Shown here: positions 34,802 to 47,954 of the stretch, piece by piece | How positions within the stretch are numbered: position 1 is the first letter of the stretch | Layout: each line of letters begins with the position of its first letter | Assembly: GCA_016617855.1 (NCBI GenBank) | Contig: JAECUM010009742.1 | Coordinates: forward strand, 1-64,000 | Direction: 5' to 3' | DNA: 64,000 nucleotides | DNA from: Megalonaias nervosa | Taxonomy: Eukaryota; Mollusca; Bivalvia; Unionida; Unionidae | The notes under the pieces: model-generated | What the model was told of the DNA's origin: nothing | Database searches by the model: none | The model's input: the letters and a program-made list of their open reading frames with translations, nothing else | Program-made: the position numbers and the translations under genes

Positions 34802-35744
34802 TTCTCAATTTTTTCCATGTGGTTTTGTACAAAACTTGGTTGATTTCATTTGTATTTGATGTAATTCTTCAAGAATAGTTTTGAATAGAGGGCACTGTTT
34901 TAGCTTAACATAGGAATATGATGGGTGGGGGTCTTTGGCTTTTTTTGCGTCAACACGTGACGATTTAGGAATCCAATTTATTTATCTATAAGTCGAGTCC
35001 AGCTGTGAGTAGCATAAACAGAGACCAGGCAATGTGCCAGCAGACCATGGTCTATTCTGTTTGTTCTGCTGATTACTTCTAACAAACTGTATAGACCCAG
35101 ATCTGCCGGCATTGTGAAGCTTACAGTTGTTCTCGTCTTATAAGCGAATATAGGCGGTAATTCGTTGCATTGATCTTTCTGCTATTTTGGAACAATTCTT
35201 CCTCCTATTGTTTACAGTAACATTCAATTTGTGGACACGTCTGCAGAAAATATGATATTCGTCAGTACGTTTTTACAATGTCAAACTTCCAGCAAATATT
35301 ATCTGTGATGTTAACTGACTGCAATGATTTTTTTTTCTGTCTTATTTTAAAGTCGATAGTTTAAACATTTCAAGTAAAGATTTTTTTAATTGCGTGTTCT
35401 ATACCAAACCAAAGGTTCATTTTTAAATCTCAATATCAAATAAACATGCTATTTCATATCATGATATCCGCAATGTAACATATTCAACTCCCCGATTATT
35501 CTTGTTCAAGCTTTCAAAACAGTCTATTCAATGACAAAATGAACACTTTTAGAAATAACAATGCCTATTTTTTTATTAGGCTATTGTTAATCTCTCAATA
35601 TTCAACCTCTTTGATACCGTTACTTTCATAACGACATTTAATATCTCGTTATAAAATAATTGCATCCTGCCCCAGTACGGCTAAGGGAAGCGACGATAAG
35701 TGAGCCACTCAGCAGAGAAACTCTGTATGTAAAACCAGTTTTTT
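34802..35744. other. Unrecognised block
   Basis: No gene or repeat family recognised. A segment near 35,668-35,720 (CTGCCCCAGTACGGCTAAGG onward) is richer in GC and may belong to SINE 3. Confidence 0.4.
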
Positions 35745-35930
35745 TTATTGTTTCATGTTAGTGGTACATCAACACGTGAGGGGTTACATTGTTCTGAAGC
35801 AATTGGAGTAATGTGGCTTGCCCAGAGAGTTTCTCGGCAGCAGATCCGTACGGTTCTTAGCAGGATTCGAACTCGGGTTTTTTCTGGTCGTACGTCTGGC
35901 ACGCTGCGCACCAAGCCACTGTGGCAACTG
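35745..35930 (-). mobile_element. tRNA-derived SINE of a different family (SINE 3)
   Basis: On the minus strand the head begins GCCACAGTGGCTTGGTGCG (35,927-35,909, box A-like) and has a box B, GAGTTCGAATCC, at 35874-35863. These are about 40 bases apart, as in tRNA. The body continues to about 35,745 and differs from SINE 1 and 2. Its exact 3' end is unclear. A decayed tRNA gene is unlikely because the flanks continue SINE-like. Confidence 0.6.
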
Positions 35931-38900
35931 TTCATATTTCGTAGGTTTTATCAACCCTTACATAGTTTAGTTGTTTCACACCCAAACTTCTGGATAAAGC
36001 GCTTCTAGTAACCCAGTTGACAATCTGGGTAAGTGCGACACACGCATCTGTAAAACACTGCGTCGAAACAAAAACCTATGTGACTCATTGTTGGGGGGGG
36101 GGATTTCCCGGTGGTTTTTAATGAAGGGCATTATTTCATTTTAAATTAATCTAAAATACACATTACTAACGAACGCCTGGCTATTCCTAGCTATTATTGT
36201 GCTTCTTCACAAACTATATGACCCATATACGGTGTCATCATTTTTAGAACGCATATTACATTGTCTAATGTACAAATATTACTTTAAGAATTATTGTATC
36301 TACAGTGAAATGTGAAAATGCTCCTATTAACCAATAGGTACGTGCGTTTAATTACAAATAACATTAACGAGGATATAAATGGCGTTGGTTAAACAGCTTT
36401 TCAGCCCTTTAATTTCGAAGATGTATCTACATGCTGGTTATTTCATTCTACACTAAATAAATTGTTTGTGGATTTATAATAATAATAACAATAATAATAA
36501 TAATAGTAATACTAATTTTGTACAAATTATACAGATTTAGCGATATCAAACACGTACAGAGTGCAAGGATATTTTCGGAAATTTAAATTTCGCTTATACT
36601 TTGAAAAGACATTCACAGCCATAATTTCAACTTCAGGCAAGCGGTCCCGTCTGAATTGTTTAGTATTAAGCATTAGAAATTGATTGGTTGACAAGAAACG
36701 ATCGTTTAAATCATAACGCTACTAAAATGTATACATATGTCAATCCCCGCCCCCCCCCCCATTTATTAGCCTATTTGTAAGCATGAAGTGGGATATAATT
36801 CTTGTCACTAATATCACAAACCTACATGAGTAGTCAACCTTATAGCCTTAGTAATTAGTTGGCTGAAGGGGGTTGCTACAGCTATATTGTATCTGTTTTC
36901 GTTTGATATGAATGTAAGAGTAGCATAATCAGACTTGTACCAAATGGCGCAAAACAACAGAGTAAGAGAGGTCATTTAAAATGATCAAAATAAGAATGTG
37001 TGAATTTCGCAACATTGATTCAAAATTTAACACTTTCCGTACTCGTGAGATCGTTTACCAAGTTTCAGTTGATCCTTCCAACCCCACTTTAGATATGTTG
37101 ACGTTTACATTACATCGATGTCAAAATATCTAATACGGTGAGGGAAGGGTTAGAGGAAATCGGACTAGTGAGACCGCAAATACCTATAGTATTTAACTCA
37201 ACCCCAACACATCTACACATTGATTTAAAAAACCAAACAAACAAAAAACTAAAGAGATTGTGGATATAAAAACAATGCTCAAAACTGATCGCTGCCTTGG
37301 AGTCTCCAGCTCTGTTATCTAGTTAGCATTGCAAACCAACCCAAACTAGTTTCTTTACTAACACGGTCGCCATATTTTCGTGAGTGAGTATTTTTTTAAA
37401 TTTTTTTTTCAGATAATAGATGTGATGTAGCTCGCGGTATTCGATAAACTCCAGAAAATTCCATAAATTTCTGTAAGTGAAGGAGTTACGTCCTTTGAAT
37501 CCATGTTTATAAGAGTTATTCCTTTTAATATGTTCATTTTAAAAATAATAGAAATATGTAAACTATACATTGCAAATATTGGATCCAAGTGTCACCGTTT
37601 ACACTGAAAATGTACTGTTCTAGGAACAGGAAATGGATAGTGAGTAATCTGGGTCTTTACGTCGTCATTTTCCATTTGGAAAGAATCGCAAACAAGATGG
37701 CAATGTTAGGGTCCTCATGCTGACATCCAGGTTAGCAATTATATATTGATGAATAAACTGACTGAGTTTGTGCAGTTTTTTTTATATCCTTACTGCTTTT
37801 CGTCTTTAGAATGATATTTTGATGAATAAACTGACTGAGTTTGTGCAGTTTTTTATATCCTTACTGCTTTTCGTCTTTAGAATGACAAAAGGGGTACAAA
37901 CTGCTAGGAGTGTAGGCGAATACAATATCATCCATATCATTCAGTGAAAGGACGTAATCTTTTGATATCCCCCCTCCCATCCCTTCAACCCCTCCTTTGT
38001 ACGGCGCTGTTATTAAAGTTCAGGGAAAAGTTTCCAACTAGCTGTTAAAGAATGACGTCACTTCTACACCTTTTACCGGCCTATGATATTGGCTTGTATA
38101 TAGGCAGGGTACCAGCCAATGTATGTATGGGCAAAAGCAGTAGTAACATAAAGACTAAGGATCATGTCACCTCAAAAGATTACGAGCACTGAGAAACATT
38201 GTCGAAATATTGATAGTTCTGCTTGCCACAGAAAAACCCTGAATATTAATAAGCTATTAAAGCCGAGAAAAGCAAGCAGCGCATAGGAAGAAGCCAAATA
38301 TATTTTTTTCCGAATCCAACGAACCATTTCATCCGATTATTAGAACGTGCAAGGTATAGTAGTGTAACAAGATCTCCATGCGGTCCTTGAATGTAATTAA
38401 GTACATTATATGCACATGACGTCACACAATGTAAACCACGAATGTTCTGATCTTGCTTTGATATTGGTTATTTTGTTTGATTACTGAACTAAAATCCAAC
38501 TCATTCTCAGCTGCCACTACAAATGTAAGCATAAACGTCATTGATATCCATATTAAAGGATACAAATCTTTTTTCACCCAACTTTGCTGTTTTCTTTTTC
38601 TCGGTTCTAAATAGCTTTCGCGTAAAGCCTCGGTCGAGCATGTAGCTTTGAAGCCAGTCACAACAAGACTTCATAGACATCAAACTGTATTCATTTTCAA
38701 AATCTTCAGAGAACAGAGAAACCTAAACAGTAAAAAGATATACACTACAAACCAGATCCTTCTACGAATACACCTTCTGAACCAAAATATTCCATCTCAT
38801 CAGATTTCACTCCACCCCTGTCCTTCTGACAACGCATCAAAAGTCCCTAAAACTTACTATTTCAATCAAGCCCTTAAAAACCGACAATGAACAAAATCAG

Positions 38901-39396
38901 AGATATGTCATATATAAGGCGATGACAATTGCATCCCAGATATCACTTAAATAAAGAGGTTAGATGACCTTGAACTGACAGAATTTCCCACAAAGTCGTT
39001 CACTATGATAATTTAAGTAAATGTATAAAAACGGAGCTAGGACACAATGGGCAGTCCATCTCATGCACATTGTAGGTCAACGCGGAATAATAAATTATTG
39101 ACGCCCTTGCAAATAAGGAAAGGAAATCAGAGGATTTCTATACCAAATCAGGATGGCTTGATAATAGAGTTTGCCAAAGTACTTTCCATATATAATCGAA
39201 TACCACCTAAGAACCTGCAGTTCGCCGTATAAAAAATATAAGTTGCTACGCAAGTTCTTTGAAGCAACCTAGCTGTCAGAATGACATTAGGGAGGAACTG
39301 CTAAGTGTATCCACAAGGTACCCCGTGACACGAAGATAATCAAAGGCATAAATGACCGTTTTACCACCATGTGTGTACAAATGAAGCAGATCAAAG
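35931..39396. other. Long block with short repeats only
   Basis: Contains an AAT/AAC-type run (about 36,476-36,510), a poly-C run near 36,749, and the two-copy 73 bp repeat listed separately. No gene recognised; the ORFs at 38.4-38.9 kb look like chance. Confidence 0.45.
37746..37885. repeat. 73 bp tandem duplication, two copies
   Basis: The unit starting TTGATGAATAAACTGACTGA begins at 37746 and again at 37819. The copies differ mainly by two bases in a T run, so the duplication is recent. Confidence 0.95.
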
Positions 39397-39943
39397 TCAA
39401 TCAGATGTGAGCAGGTAAGGTGCGGGTCCCGTGTATGACTTGTATCGATTTGTATGTCCGTCAGTTATATTCACAAATGTAACAGGCCAGTAGTTTACAG
39501 AGTTACATATTGTATGCAGGTGTTTTACAGGTGCAAACACGCTGTTCTGACAAGGAAAATCTAATCGCATACAAATATGTTCCTTTTCTTCTTTTAGATA
39601 GAATACAATGTCTCCTTTCATTTTGTCTGGAATATCATCGTTTTCTTCAAACAGATGTCCCATTCGAAGTCGATAAGGACCGAGATACATGGATACCAGT
39701 GACGGATTGCCTGATTGTTTTCACTCTGAAATCCACATTTAGGATCCGATTATGATCAAACTTGGAATATAAGCTTATATCATAAAAATCTTGGAAGATA
39801 TTGATGGTGAGCCAGATGACCTGATCTCGTATCTGTTTGGCTGAGCATGTTATTACGCGGAAACTGTGACATGCGTGTACATCTGTATTATATATGTAAC
39901 TCCTGGTACATGTTTTGGTCTGATTTGTGTAATTTGTATTCAT
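39397..39943 (-). pseudogene. Frameshifted coding-like tract, weakly discoidin-like
   Basis: Two overlapping minus frames (39943-39647 and 39690-39397) read like one protein broken by a single frame change near 39,690. The first has ITCSAKQIRDQVIWLTINIF then FYDISLYSKFDHNRILNVDF. The second has YLGPYRLRMGH, then RLDFPCQNS and WPVTFVNITDGH. A W/L..I...FYDI...LYSKFD pattern followed by a Cys and a late YVTF.NIT-like strand weakly resembles F5/8 type C (discoidin) or related lectin folds of molluscs. This is a loose impression, not a motif match. A single-base error in the assembly is an alternative to a true pseudogene. It partly overlaps the repeat starting near 39,745. Confidence 0.35.
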
Positions 39944-40770
39944 GTTTGTAAATTGTAGTGATTGATCTATAGCTGGAGTTTGGCGTACGTGAATAGGGTT
40001 ATTTTAAAGATATTAAAGGACGTAAAATTGCATATTATCTATACGTAGAAGCTTACATACGTCTTTAAAATTACTAATAATATAATTAATAGTAAACGTA
40101 TTTACGAGTTTCGGACTTTTCCCATTGGAATATCTGTCAGGTGGTATATTAGGAGCATTGGGTTAATTCCCTTTGGATGAGTTAGGTCACATGAATAGAT
40201 ATTTTGAAATGGTCTGAGTAGAAAGATCTGTCACGTGGGATATATTGCGACACATAGCCGTAATAGACTTTTGAAGGTGTATATAAGGAGAGAACTGACC
40301 AATGAGATTTCATTCCTATTATGGAGTCATTCTTATTTCTTGTGTTTTTGTTGAAACAGCAAGTCTGTAAGCGTGTTTTATGCTGTATTTAGATATTATT
40401 TAATGGTAAAGACATTCCTTTAGATTATGCTATGAAAATAGAAAGTGTTCATTGGACTATAATATTATTATGGAACTATTGTAAATTATTCAAATACGAT
40501 CTGTACAACGCAATTTCAACAACATCACGATTCTTCGTGGACTAGTACATTTCCGATTTTGACATTTACACTTAAGTGTTCATTCCTTTGGACTTTTTAG
40601 ACTTTTAATTTTTTCAGTATTATATTTAATTCACTTCATAATACTGTACGTTCCTCTTACATTTTTATTCATGTCCTAGATAATTAAATTATTCTTTATG
40701 CTTGATAAAACTTACTAGTTTTACTTCTTTCTATTACTTAGTTTATGACCACTGAGTCGTAACATATATT
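39745..40770 (+). repeat. Diverged direct repeat copy R1 (LTR-like)
   Basis: It aligns with indels to R2. Shared landmarks are CAAACTTGGAA.ATA, CTGGTACAT, GTCACGTGGG, a TATATAAGG box (40,281 here, 41,860 in R2), TTTTATGCTGTA and ACTTCATAATACTGTA. It ends at GAGTCGTAACATA. The TATA box about 500 bases before a CGTAACA-like end suits an LTR. The 5' boundary is uncertain because R2 follows directly. Confidence 0.65.
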
Positions 40771-40784
40771 ATTAACAAACTTGG

Positions 40785-42320
40785 AACATATGTTTATATC
40801 ACTCGAATCACAGAAAAATTTGATGATGGTCGAGATACAAGCATTGTAAAAAAATTGACAGAACCATTTTTTAAATTTGACTTTCATCAGTTGAAGAATT
40901 TGGATTTATATTATAGGATCTCATAAAAAAAAAAAAAAATTGCGCATATTAATGAGGTGACCTTTTATCGGATTGGTTGACCTTGGCATCACTCTAGAAT
41001 CAATATTTTTGATCTGACAATGATCCAGTTATTGGTACGGGTTTACGTACCAAACACTCGCACTATTTCATTGACGTGTAAATCAATATATATGAATCAA
41101 GTGATCTTACGTCTGATTGGCTGAGATTATTACTGCAAGAAGCTGTATTCCTGATCCCATGTTTTATAAACTTTTGTAAAAATTAAACTTAAAAAATTAA
41201 CACATTTCTTGGATGTGTTACACATGCTCGTCCCACAGTCCTAGTTGAAATGCAAAACGAAATTTAGAACCGATGCATTATATTACAGCAATGTTGAATA
41301 AACCCTGGAAACTATGTCAGCGTGACCTGGTTTTAGTGCACCAGTAAAGCTTAATTCCAAAATGCACCCAACGGGCATATATGGTGGCAACAGATGAAAA
41401 TGTACTGACATAGCCTGTTCACTATTCATAAGCACAGCTGAATAAAACCATAAAATTAGGTCACCAGATTCACCCAATGGGCATATTTGGTGGCAACGGA
41501 AAATGTACTGGAATAACCAGTTCACAATTTTTTAGTTGTAATAAAACCTGCGTAATATTTCACAGAAATCGACTTTCTGCTCATGAAACAACCTCATTCA
41601 AAAATACACACACTTAATGTTTTATATTATAGGCGTTAGGTATATCTATGTTTTGTGTTATTTCTGGTACATAATTTTATTTAATTTCATGATGTTACTC
41701 ATGGTTGCAAATTGTATAGAATATTTTTTGCTATAAACACATGTACGTCACCTGACTGTTAAGAATGCAAACTAGGCGAAGTCAGTGCAAAATTAATTGT
41801 GTATGTGGTCACGTGGGGTCCATTGTGAAGTACAGTCGCAATAGACGATGTATATAAGGAAGAAATCAAGCAATTACATTCATTCCGATTTGTAATCATT
41901 CTCACATTTTGTGTTCCCTTTGTTTGGCTGCAGACGTCTTTTATGCTGTACTTAGAGAGGAGAAAATATTCATTGAGATTGTGCAGTGGAAATAAAAAGA
42001 GCCCATTTTTGGACTATGATATTATTATGGAATTTAGATAAGTTAATTGGTAGGAATTACGAACAACACCATCTTGACGACTTCACGGTTTTTGAAGGAC
42101 CAGTACATTTTCGGTTTTGAAATTTATAAGGACCTTTTCATTCATTTAAGACTTTCATTGACCTTTATAAGGATTAGTTTGGCTTCACTTCATAATACTG
42201 TAAGTTCCTCTCACATTTTAAATGATGACCTTGATAATTAAAGGTGTTTGTTAAGTTTAAGAAACCATGGTGGTTTTGCTTCTTTTTGTTATTTAGTTTG
42301 TGACCATTAAGTCGTAATAT
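40785..42320 (+). repeat. Diverged direct repeat copy R2 (LTR-like)
   Basis: Tandem partner of R1 with an extra ~500 bp (about 41,140-41,660) that holds its own two-copy repeat. It ends AAGTCGTAATATA and directly abuts the Gypsy pol remnant at 42,320, as a 5' LTR joined to a deleted internal region would. A segmental duplication is the alternative. Confidence 0.6.
41361..41550. repeat. ~105 bp imperfect duplication inside R2
   Basis: CACCCAACGGGCATATATGG (41365-) and CACCCAATGGGCATATTTGG (41471-) head two similar units, each followed by GGTGGCAAC, AAAATGTACTG and TTCAC segments, and each ending in ATAAAAC. Confidence 0.85.
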
Positions 42321-44445
42321 AGCTGACACATGTATGCTTCAGTCTTTTGATGAGGTCACTTCTGCTGCTTTCATTGATCAATCAATAGACATTGATCATA
42401 TTGATCCCCTTTTTCATACTCATTCTCTCATTTCTAATGAAGGTGACAAAAGCAATCAATTATTGTTGAAAAGGAACAAGATCCTGGGATCTGTTTGTTA
42501 TAGAGGTGATTTAGCAGAAACAGTTTATTTTATGAAAATGGAGACCACCTGAAGTATCCGCTGGTGACCAGTGGTCACTGAGCTATCAAATTGGACATAT
42601 CAACCGGAAATTCTTAGTCTTGTCCACGAAACTCCTACGGCTAATCATTTAGGCATCAAGAAGACTTAGAACAATATCCATAAACATTTATATTGTCCGA
42701 AAATTGAAAGTGATGTTTATACATACTGTAGAACTTGTTAGACTTATCAAATAGTAGGACAGCCCAGCTACTAGACACCTAAAGCTCGTCTGCTTTTTTC
42801 TTCATTGTGCGAACCATTTGTCAGAATAATGGCAGACTGTGTAGATCTCTTTTCTAAGATCATCTCAGGCTACCAATGCCTGTTGGCCATAATGTGAGAG
42901 TCCACAAGGTTTCCAGAGGCAATCACTTTTAGAAATATTAAAATAAAAACAACAGCAAAAGCTAGATTAAATTTTTTAAAAATATTTCAGGCTTCCCTAA
43001 TCTGTCCAGTCTGATTAACTTTCAAAATTTATGTCTGGAATTTACTAACAAATTATCCATGACTTAGGCGTCCAGCTTCTTAAATATTGTGCCTATCACC
43101 CTGAAAATCAATTGGTGCTGGAAAGATTTCATCAAACTTTGAAGAACATGATTCGGTCATAATGCTTTGATACAAGAAAGGATTGGGATGAGAGTGTTGA
43201 TGTTTCCAGTCTAGCTTTTTTGACCATACCTCAAAATCCTCCTGGGCTAAATTGTTCTGTTCTTATACAATTGAAAATAAAGTGAATGACTTCGATTATA
43301 GCACTAACACTCCTGGAAGGTGGCCACAGAAACAATTTTATCAAATAAATGTATTAAAGGAGTAGTTTTGTAACCACAGCGCAGCTAATTATTCAATCAA
43401 TTTATTTATACATATCCCACACATAAGGATGGTAACGATGTAAATCAGTCTGAAAAAATTGACTTTGCTTTAAAAACCCTTTAAACAATCAGGACCGGAA
43501 ACGCTTACATATAGAGCCACAAGAAAAGAGTGAACATGACAGCTATAATGTGAATAATGACACTCTTTTCCTGGTGTTCCAACATGAGCAAATATAATCT
43601 ACCATGTGGCTGAGATTGAAGATTCTACGCCTTACAGTATGAACCTTGTCAAGCAGGAATGTTTGAAAATAGACATTAGTATTTACTGGAAACATGAACA
43701 TTTACGAAGTGAAAGTAAATCGAATTCACACTGCATTCATATGCCGAAACCAGATAAAACATTTCGGATGAGTTATGACTATAGCAAAGTCAATAGATAA
43801 CTGTGACGCATACATCAATGACGTCATCATCTACAACGATACCCGGAAAGATCACTTGGAAACCAGTGGAAAATTATTTGATCAACTCAGTGATGTAAAT
43901 GTGACAGTTAATTTAGGTATAAGTGAGCTTTGCCGTGTTTGTTATATTTTTGGAACATAATGTGGGACAAGATCAATCTAAACAGGTAGAAGGTAAGGTC
44001 AAGGCTATCTATGAATTCCCAGTCCCTGTTAGTAAGAATCAACTAAAGCGTCTTTTGAGTATGGATGGATATTATCTTACAATTTTGTTCAAATGTCTCC
44101 ATAATTGCAGAGCCTCTGACTCATCTGTTCAGTAAGAAATCCAAATTCACTTCTCTGCAAAGTGTAAAGAATCCTTGACAATTTAAAGGCTATACGTAAA
44201 TGTTCACCATTTCTTTCATCTCCATACTTCATCAATTAATAAAATGTCTTTTGATGCAGGAGTTATATGGGTTGGTGAAGTATTGATTCATGAATATAAT
44301 AAGGGTGTAGAGAATCCATGGTGCTGCTTTTATATTTAAAAAAAATGACAAGCACCATTGACATTATTCCACAATCGAGAAGGAATGTTTGGCTTTGATA
44401 TTGGCTTTGCGACATTTTGAAGTATAAACTAGTTCAACTTCTTCT
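42320..44445 (+). mobile_element. Second Ty3/Gypsy pol remnant, integrase-before-RT type
   Basis: Plus-strand order: linker (FDEVTSAAFIDQ, 42,340-42,380), H2C2 region (ILSLVHETP, HLGIKKT, YCRTC; 42,605-42,745), integrase core with IMADCVDL (about 42,828) and the Glu-containing ERFHQTLKNM (about 43,120-43,150), then RT and RNase H. RT is collapsed: the frame runs from SYDYSKVN straight to DNCDAYIND near 43,796, missing about 85 residues that the 21 kb copy has. The active site is YIND, not YIDD. The thumb (FGT, LLSMDGYY) and the RNase H helix IEKECLALILALRHFEV (about 44,373-44,424) follow. Many stops make it inactive. Gag and protease are absent. Confidence 0.85.
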
Positions 44446-44737
44446 CCGACCATTTTATTCACAGAGAGAGAGAGGTAAATTAATATTAATTCTAGTTTAG
44501 TATTATCATTTTATATTTGTGATTACACTTTATAGTTGTGTTCAGATATACCTGGAGAAGAATTATTTATTTAGATTCTACACTGAAATTACAAAGAGCT
44601 TATTGACATTTTGGACTATTTTCTGAAATTTTCTTCACAGGTTCGTGTCAATTCTTTTCTGTACATAACGTAAGATCACTGTAAAATGCATAAACACAAG
44701 CACGCACATACACACATACACATACACGCACACACTC

Positions 44738-44820
<83 letters not shown>

Positions 44821-47022
44821 ACACTAAATAACATAAAGATTTACATTAATTTGGGTTCGAATGTGACACAGATATACATGCTCGTCTTGTTCTAACAGCA
44901 GCATTGGCTGAAGTCATGCATATACAGAAAGCTATCAATGAGTTCGAAAACACTTCTTCAAACTCATGAATAGTTCATAGTTTGGAAGTAAATGGAATAG
45001 GGGACAATATTTAAAGTATATCCTAGGACAAATTAATTTGCAAGTGCCTGAAACATGTCCTTCACTAGGAGGTCAGAGATAGACGAAGATTCTGTGTTAG
45101 TTAGCATGAAAAACAAAACGATAAATTTAACTAAGCAGATTTATGGTGTGTTTTCAGTGTTAGATCTGGCCATATAGTTGATGTACGAATTCTACTAAAA
45201 CAAGTTGTAAAGTAAACGCGATAAAGGAGGGTACTACTCGCGATTAATAATGTATGTTGTAAATGCATGCCGAGACAGACATCATTTACAGTGGCACGAA
45301 GAACGACAACATTATATGACAGCAGCGAGTACCCAATGGATAACGTTTTTAACATCCTTCAAGCAAACACAGTGTTTCTGGACTTTTTAAGCATGGGTTA
45401 AAAGGCACACCAATCAGAGTTTGTTAGTTAAGGACACACCTCTATTCGTATGGGAATGGCACAGATGAAAAGAACGTTTGCAATGGCGTAAAATATGTAT
45501 TCAAACGAAAATAATATTTTTGATGTACGAAGATTGTTTATTCAAAATGTATCAGTTAAGCCATTTGCTCAGATCGTACAATCACCAAATTTATTGTAAC
45601 ACAATATAGAAAATAATATTGTCAATGTATGATGAAAAGAGGTTTTTAGTATACAAACTTGCAACGTTTTCTAGGTTTAATGATGCTGGCTGCGTGAATG
45701 GTAAAATTTCATGTTGGAACTGAGCATTTTACTACCTGGTGCATCTTGGGAATTGTGTGTTTATCATGCGGAGACATCTGTGCTATTTATTGTGCAGGAA
45801 AAGCCTTAAGGATGTAGAATATTCAAGATCCTGTCAGCAACATTCACACTAATACACATAATAATTTCAGTGAATGTATTAGTATTTGACTTGTTCGTGA
45901 ATTTTAGATTGCCTTTGTCTAGCAAGGTTTGGCTTATCATTTCAACAATTCCTTCTATGATTATTGGCTGCACCTTATAAGGTGTGAGCATCATTCAGAT
46001 TGTTTAAGTGCTGAGTGACCAACTGTGTTGTCTCTGTATTTTATTCAAGCAGACAAGGAAGCATCTTGGTCCTGTTTGCATGGAATATTTCAGTTTTCTC
46101 AGGTAATCTTTAATTGGCATGTCGTGTCTAATTTGTCTCAACCGTTAGAATTAAATAACTACAACACATAGTTGATTCCATTAACTGCTTAACCGTTGGA
46201 TATTGCTGCTGTATTCTTTCTTTTTAGGAGTAACACATATCGATATTTAGGAGTAGCACATATCGATACTGTTGCCCTTGTATATTTTACAACCTGATTG
46301 AAGTGAATGTCGTTTGTGTTTCATCTCAAGACTTAAAATATTATCATCTTTCAGATAGGGGTGTGTGTTTCGTACACGCTGTAAAACTTAGGACCAGGTT
46401 CTAGTTTGACATCAAACGAGTAAACAAACTTATTGTTGTCTATCTCTAAAGCAATGTAAAAGTCTGCATTAAACCAGAACAATCTTTACGTTAGGTGTTC
46501 AATATGAAAGTTTACTACAATTGTGCAATATCTTATTTATTGTTTGGACGACATAATTCTCCTCTCCATCTATGCAAATGCAATTTGCTTGTAAACAAAG
46601 CGTGATCGAGATTAATTAAATCCGTAAAGTCATCTCATTGTTTGATATGAATATCTCTTATACAGTAGCATAATACGTGAATCCAATACCATTTATGCGT
46701 GGTTCCTTCAGCATTTTATGCGAAACATAACAAAATCACACTTAATTAAATGTCTTCGCGATTCTTACTACTCGGTATAATGCAGAAATCATTATACATC
46801 CTGTTATTAGTTCGTCTCTCCGGTAAACTACTTTTTGTTTAATTTATGTCACTTTTCAATTCACCATTTTTATTCATAATGCAATCATATTTATGCCCAT
46901 TTGCGTATTCAGAATTTTCTACTGATTTCAGCTTTCAGTATTGAAAGAAATGTTAGATTCAGGGCGTGAGTACATGTTAGATGCAGCTGTACGTCTCTGG
47001 GTGAGGAAACGGACACGTCTAC
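44446..47022. other. Block with an (AT)n tract and otherwise no recognised gene
   Basis: AT-rich. A near-duplicate pair GGAGTAACACATATCGATA / GGAGTAGCACATATCGATA lies at about 46,228-46,267. ORFs here are short and unrecognised. Confidence 0.45.
44742..44817. repeat. (AT)n microsatellite
   Basis: A pure AT tract of about 76 bases following a short CA-rich run (44,696-44,738). Confidence 0.97.
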
Positions 47023-47954
47023 TGTTACGTGTAGGCTCGTACAAAAGTAACAAAAGAAAAGAGTGAAGCCAACAAGCTTTGTACGTTTTAACAAAATAAT
47101 TTATTTCCCTAAAAAACGATGTAAAAATATGAAATAGGACTTACGGTTTGTGAATATAATCCAAACATTAATCCTAGAATTGAAAAATATAAGTCCTATC
47201 ACGAAACAGTTCTAATTGAATCCAGGTTCGAATATCGACGAAATTCCAATATGGAAGGCGATGACGTCAGATGAGGTACTGATGGCAACAATTCCTCGTT
47301 GAATCACACTTTATTATGTTCCCGTTTAGAATTCCAGAATAAATTTCCACTGAATATCTTTTTCCCAGAACTTTTATAAAGAAAGAGCACTTATGTAGTT
47401 TTCTAGAGAATAAATTATTAAATCCCAAAAAATAGATGAACTTCAAAACAATTTGGCATCAACAATAGAAACACCTTGTACCCTCAAGGTGTAAGATACG
47501 ACTGACAAAATGTCACTGAGATATCGGTATCAAACCCAATTAAAACGTCATTTTGACACTCATAATGGGTCACATGGGCACTTAATCATCAAACCGCGCA
47601 GTAAAAAAAGATGCCATTTAACACTTAGGCCCAGCATAGCCATATCTAAGAATCAGATTCTCACGCTGGAAATGAATAATAAAAAAGGCTGTTTACAATC
47701 ATAGCTAACACGTGGGCCGAACATGACCTTGGTAATAGCCAATCGTTTTCACTCGATGTTTACAAAATCTATGAACCAAAGTGAGCTAAAAATAGTGCTT
47801 AAGTCATACTTTTGCGTTCTAATTAGACTGAATTTTTTCAAAAATATCAAATCTCGTGAAAATAATCATTAAAATAAAATGTAATGAAACAAAGAATAAA
47901 ATAAAAAAGAATTTTAAACTAACACACAAGTAATTAAATTACATATACGTAACA
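47023..47954 (-). mobile_element. Solo LTR of the Gypsy family (932 bp)
   Basis: It begins TGTTACGTGTAGGCTCG at 47023 and ends ACATATACGTAACA at 47954, the same ends and orientation as the 3' LTR at 19144-20032. Shared landmarks include AAAGAGTGAAGCCAACAAGCTTTGTA, AATAATTTATTTCCCTA and AAATAGGACTTACGGTTT. No internal sequence follows on either side. No clear target-site duplication is seen (TCTAC before, CTGCC after), so one flank may be altered. Confidence 0.9.

Noticed and set aside
35860..35930. Functional tRNA gene on the minus strand
   Set aside because: The tRNA-like head continues into a SINE-like body and its acceptor stem does not close.
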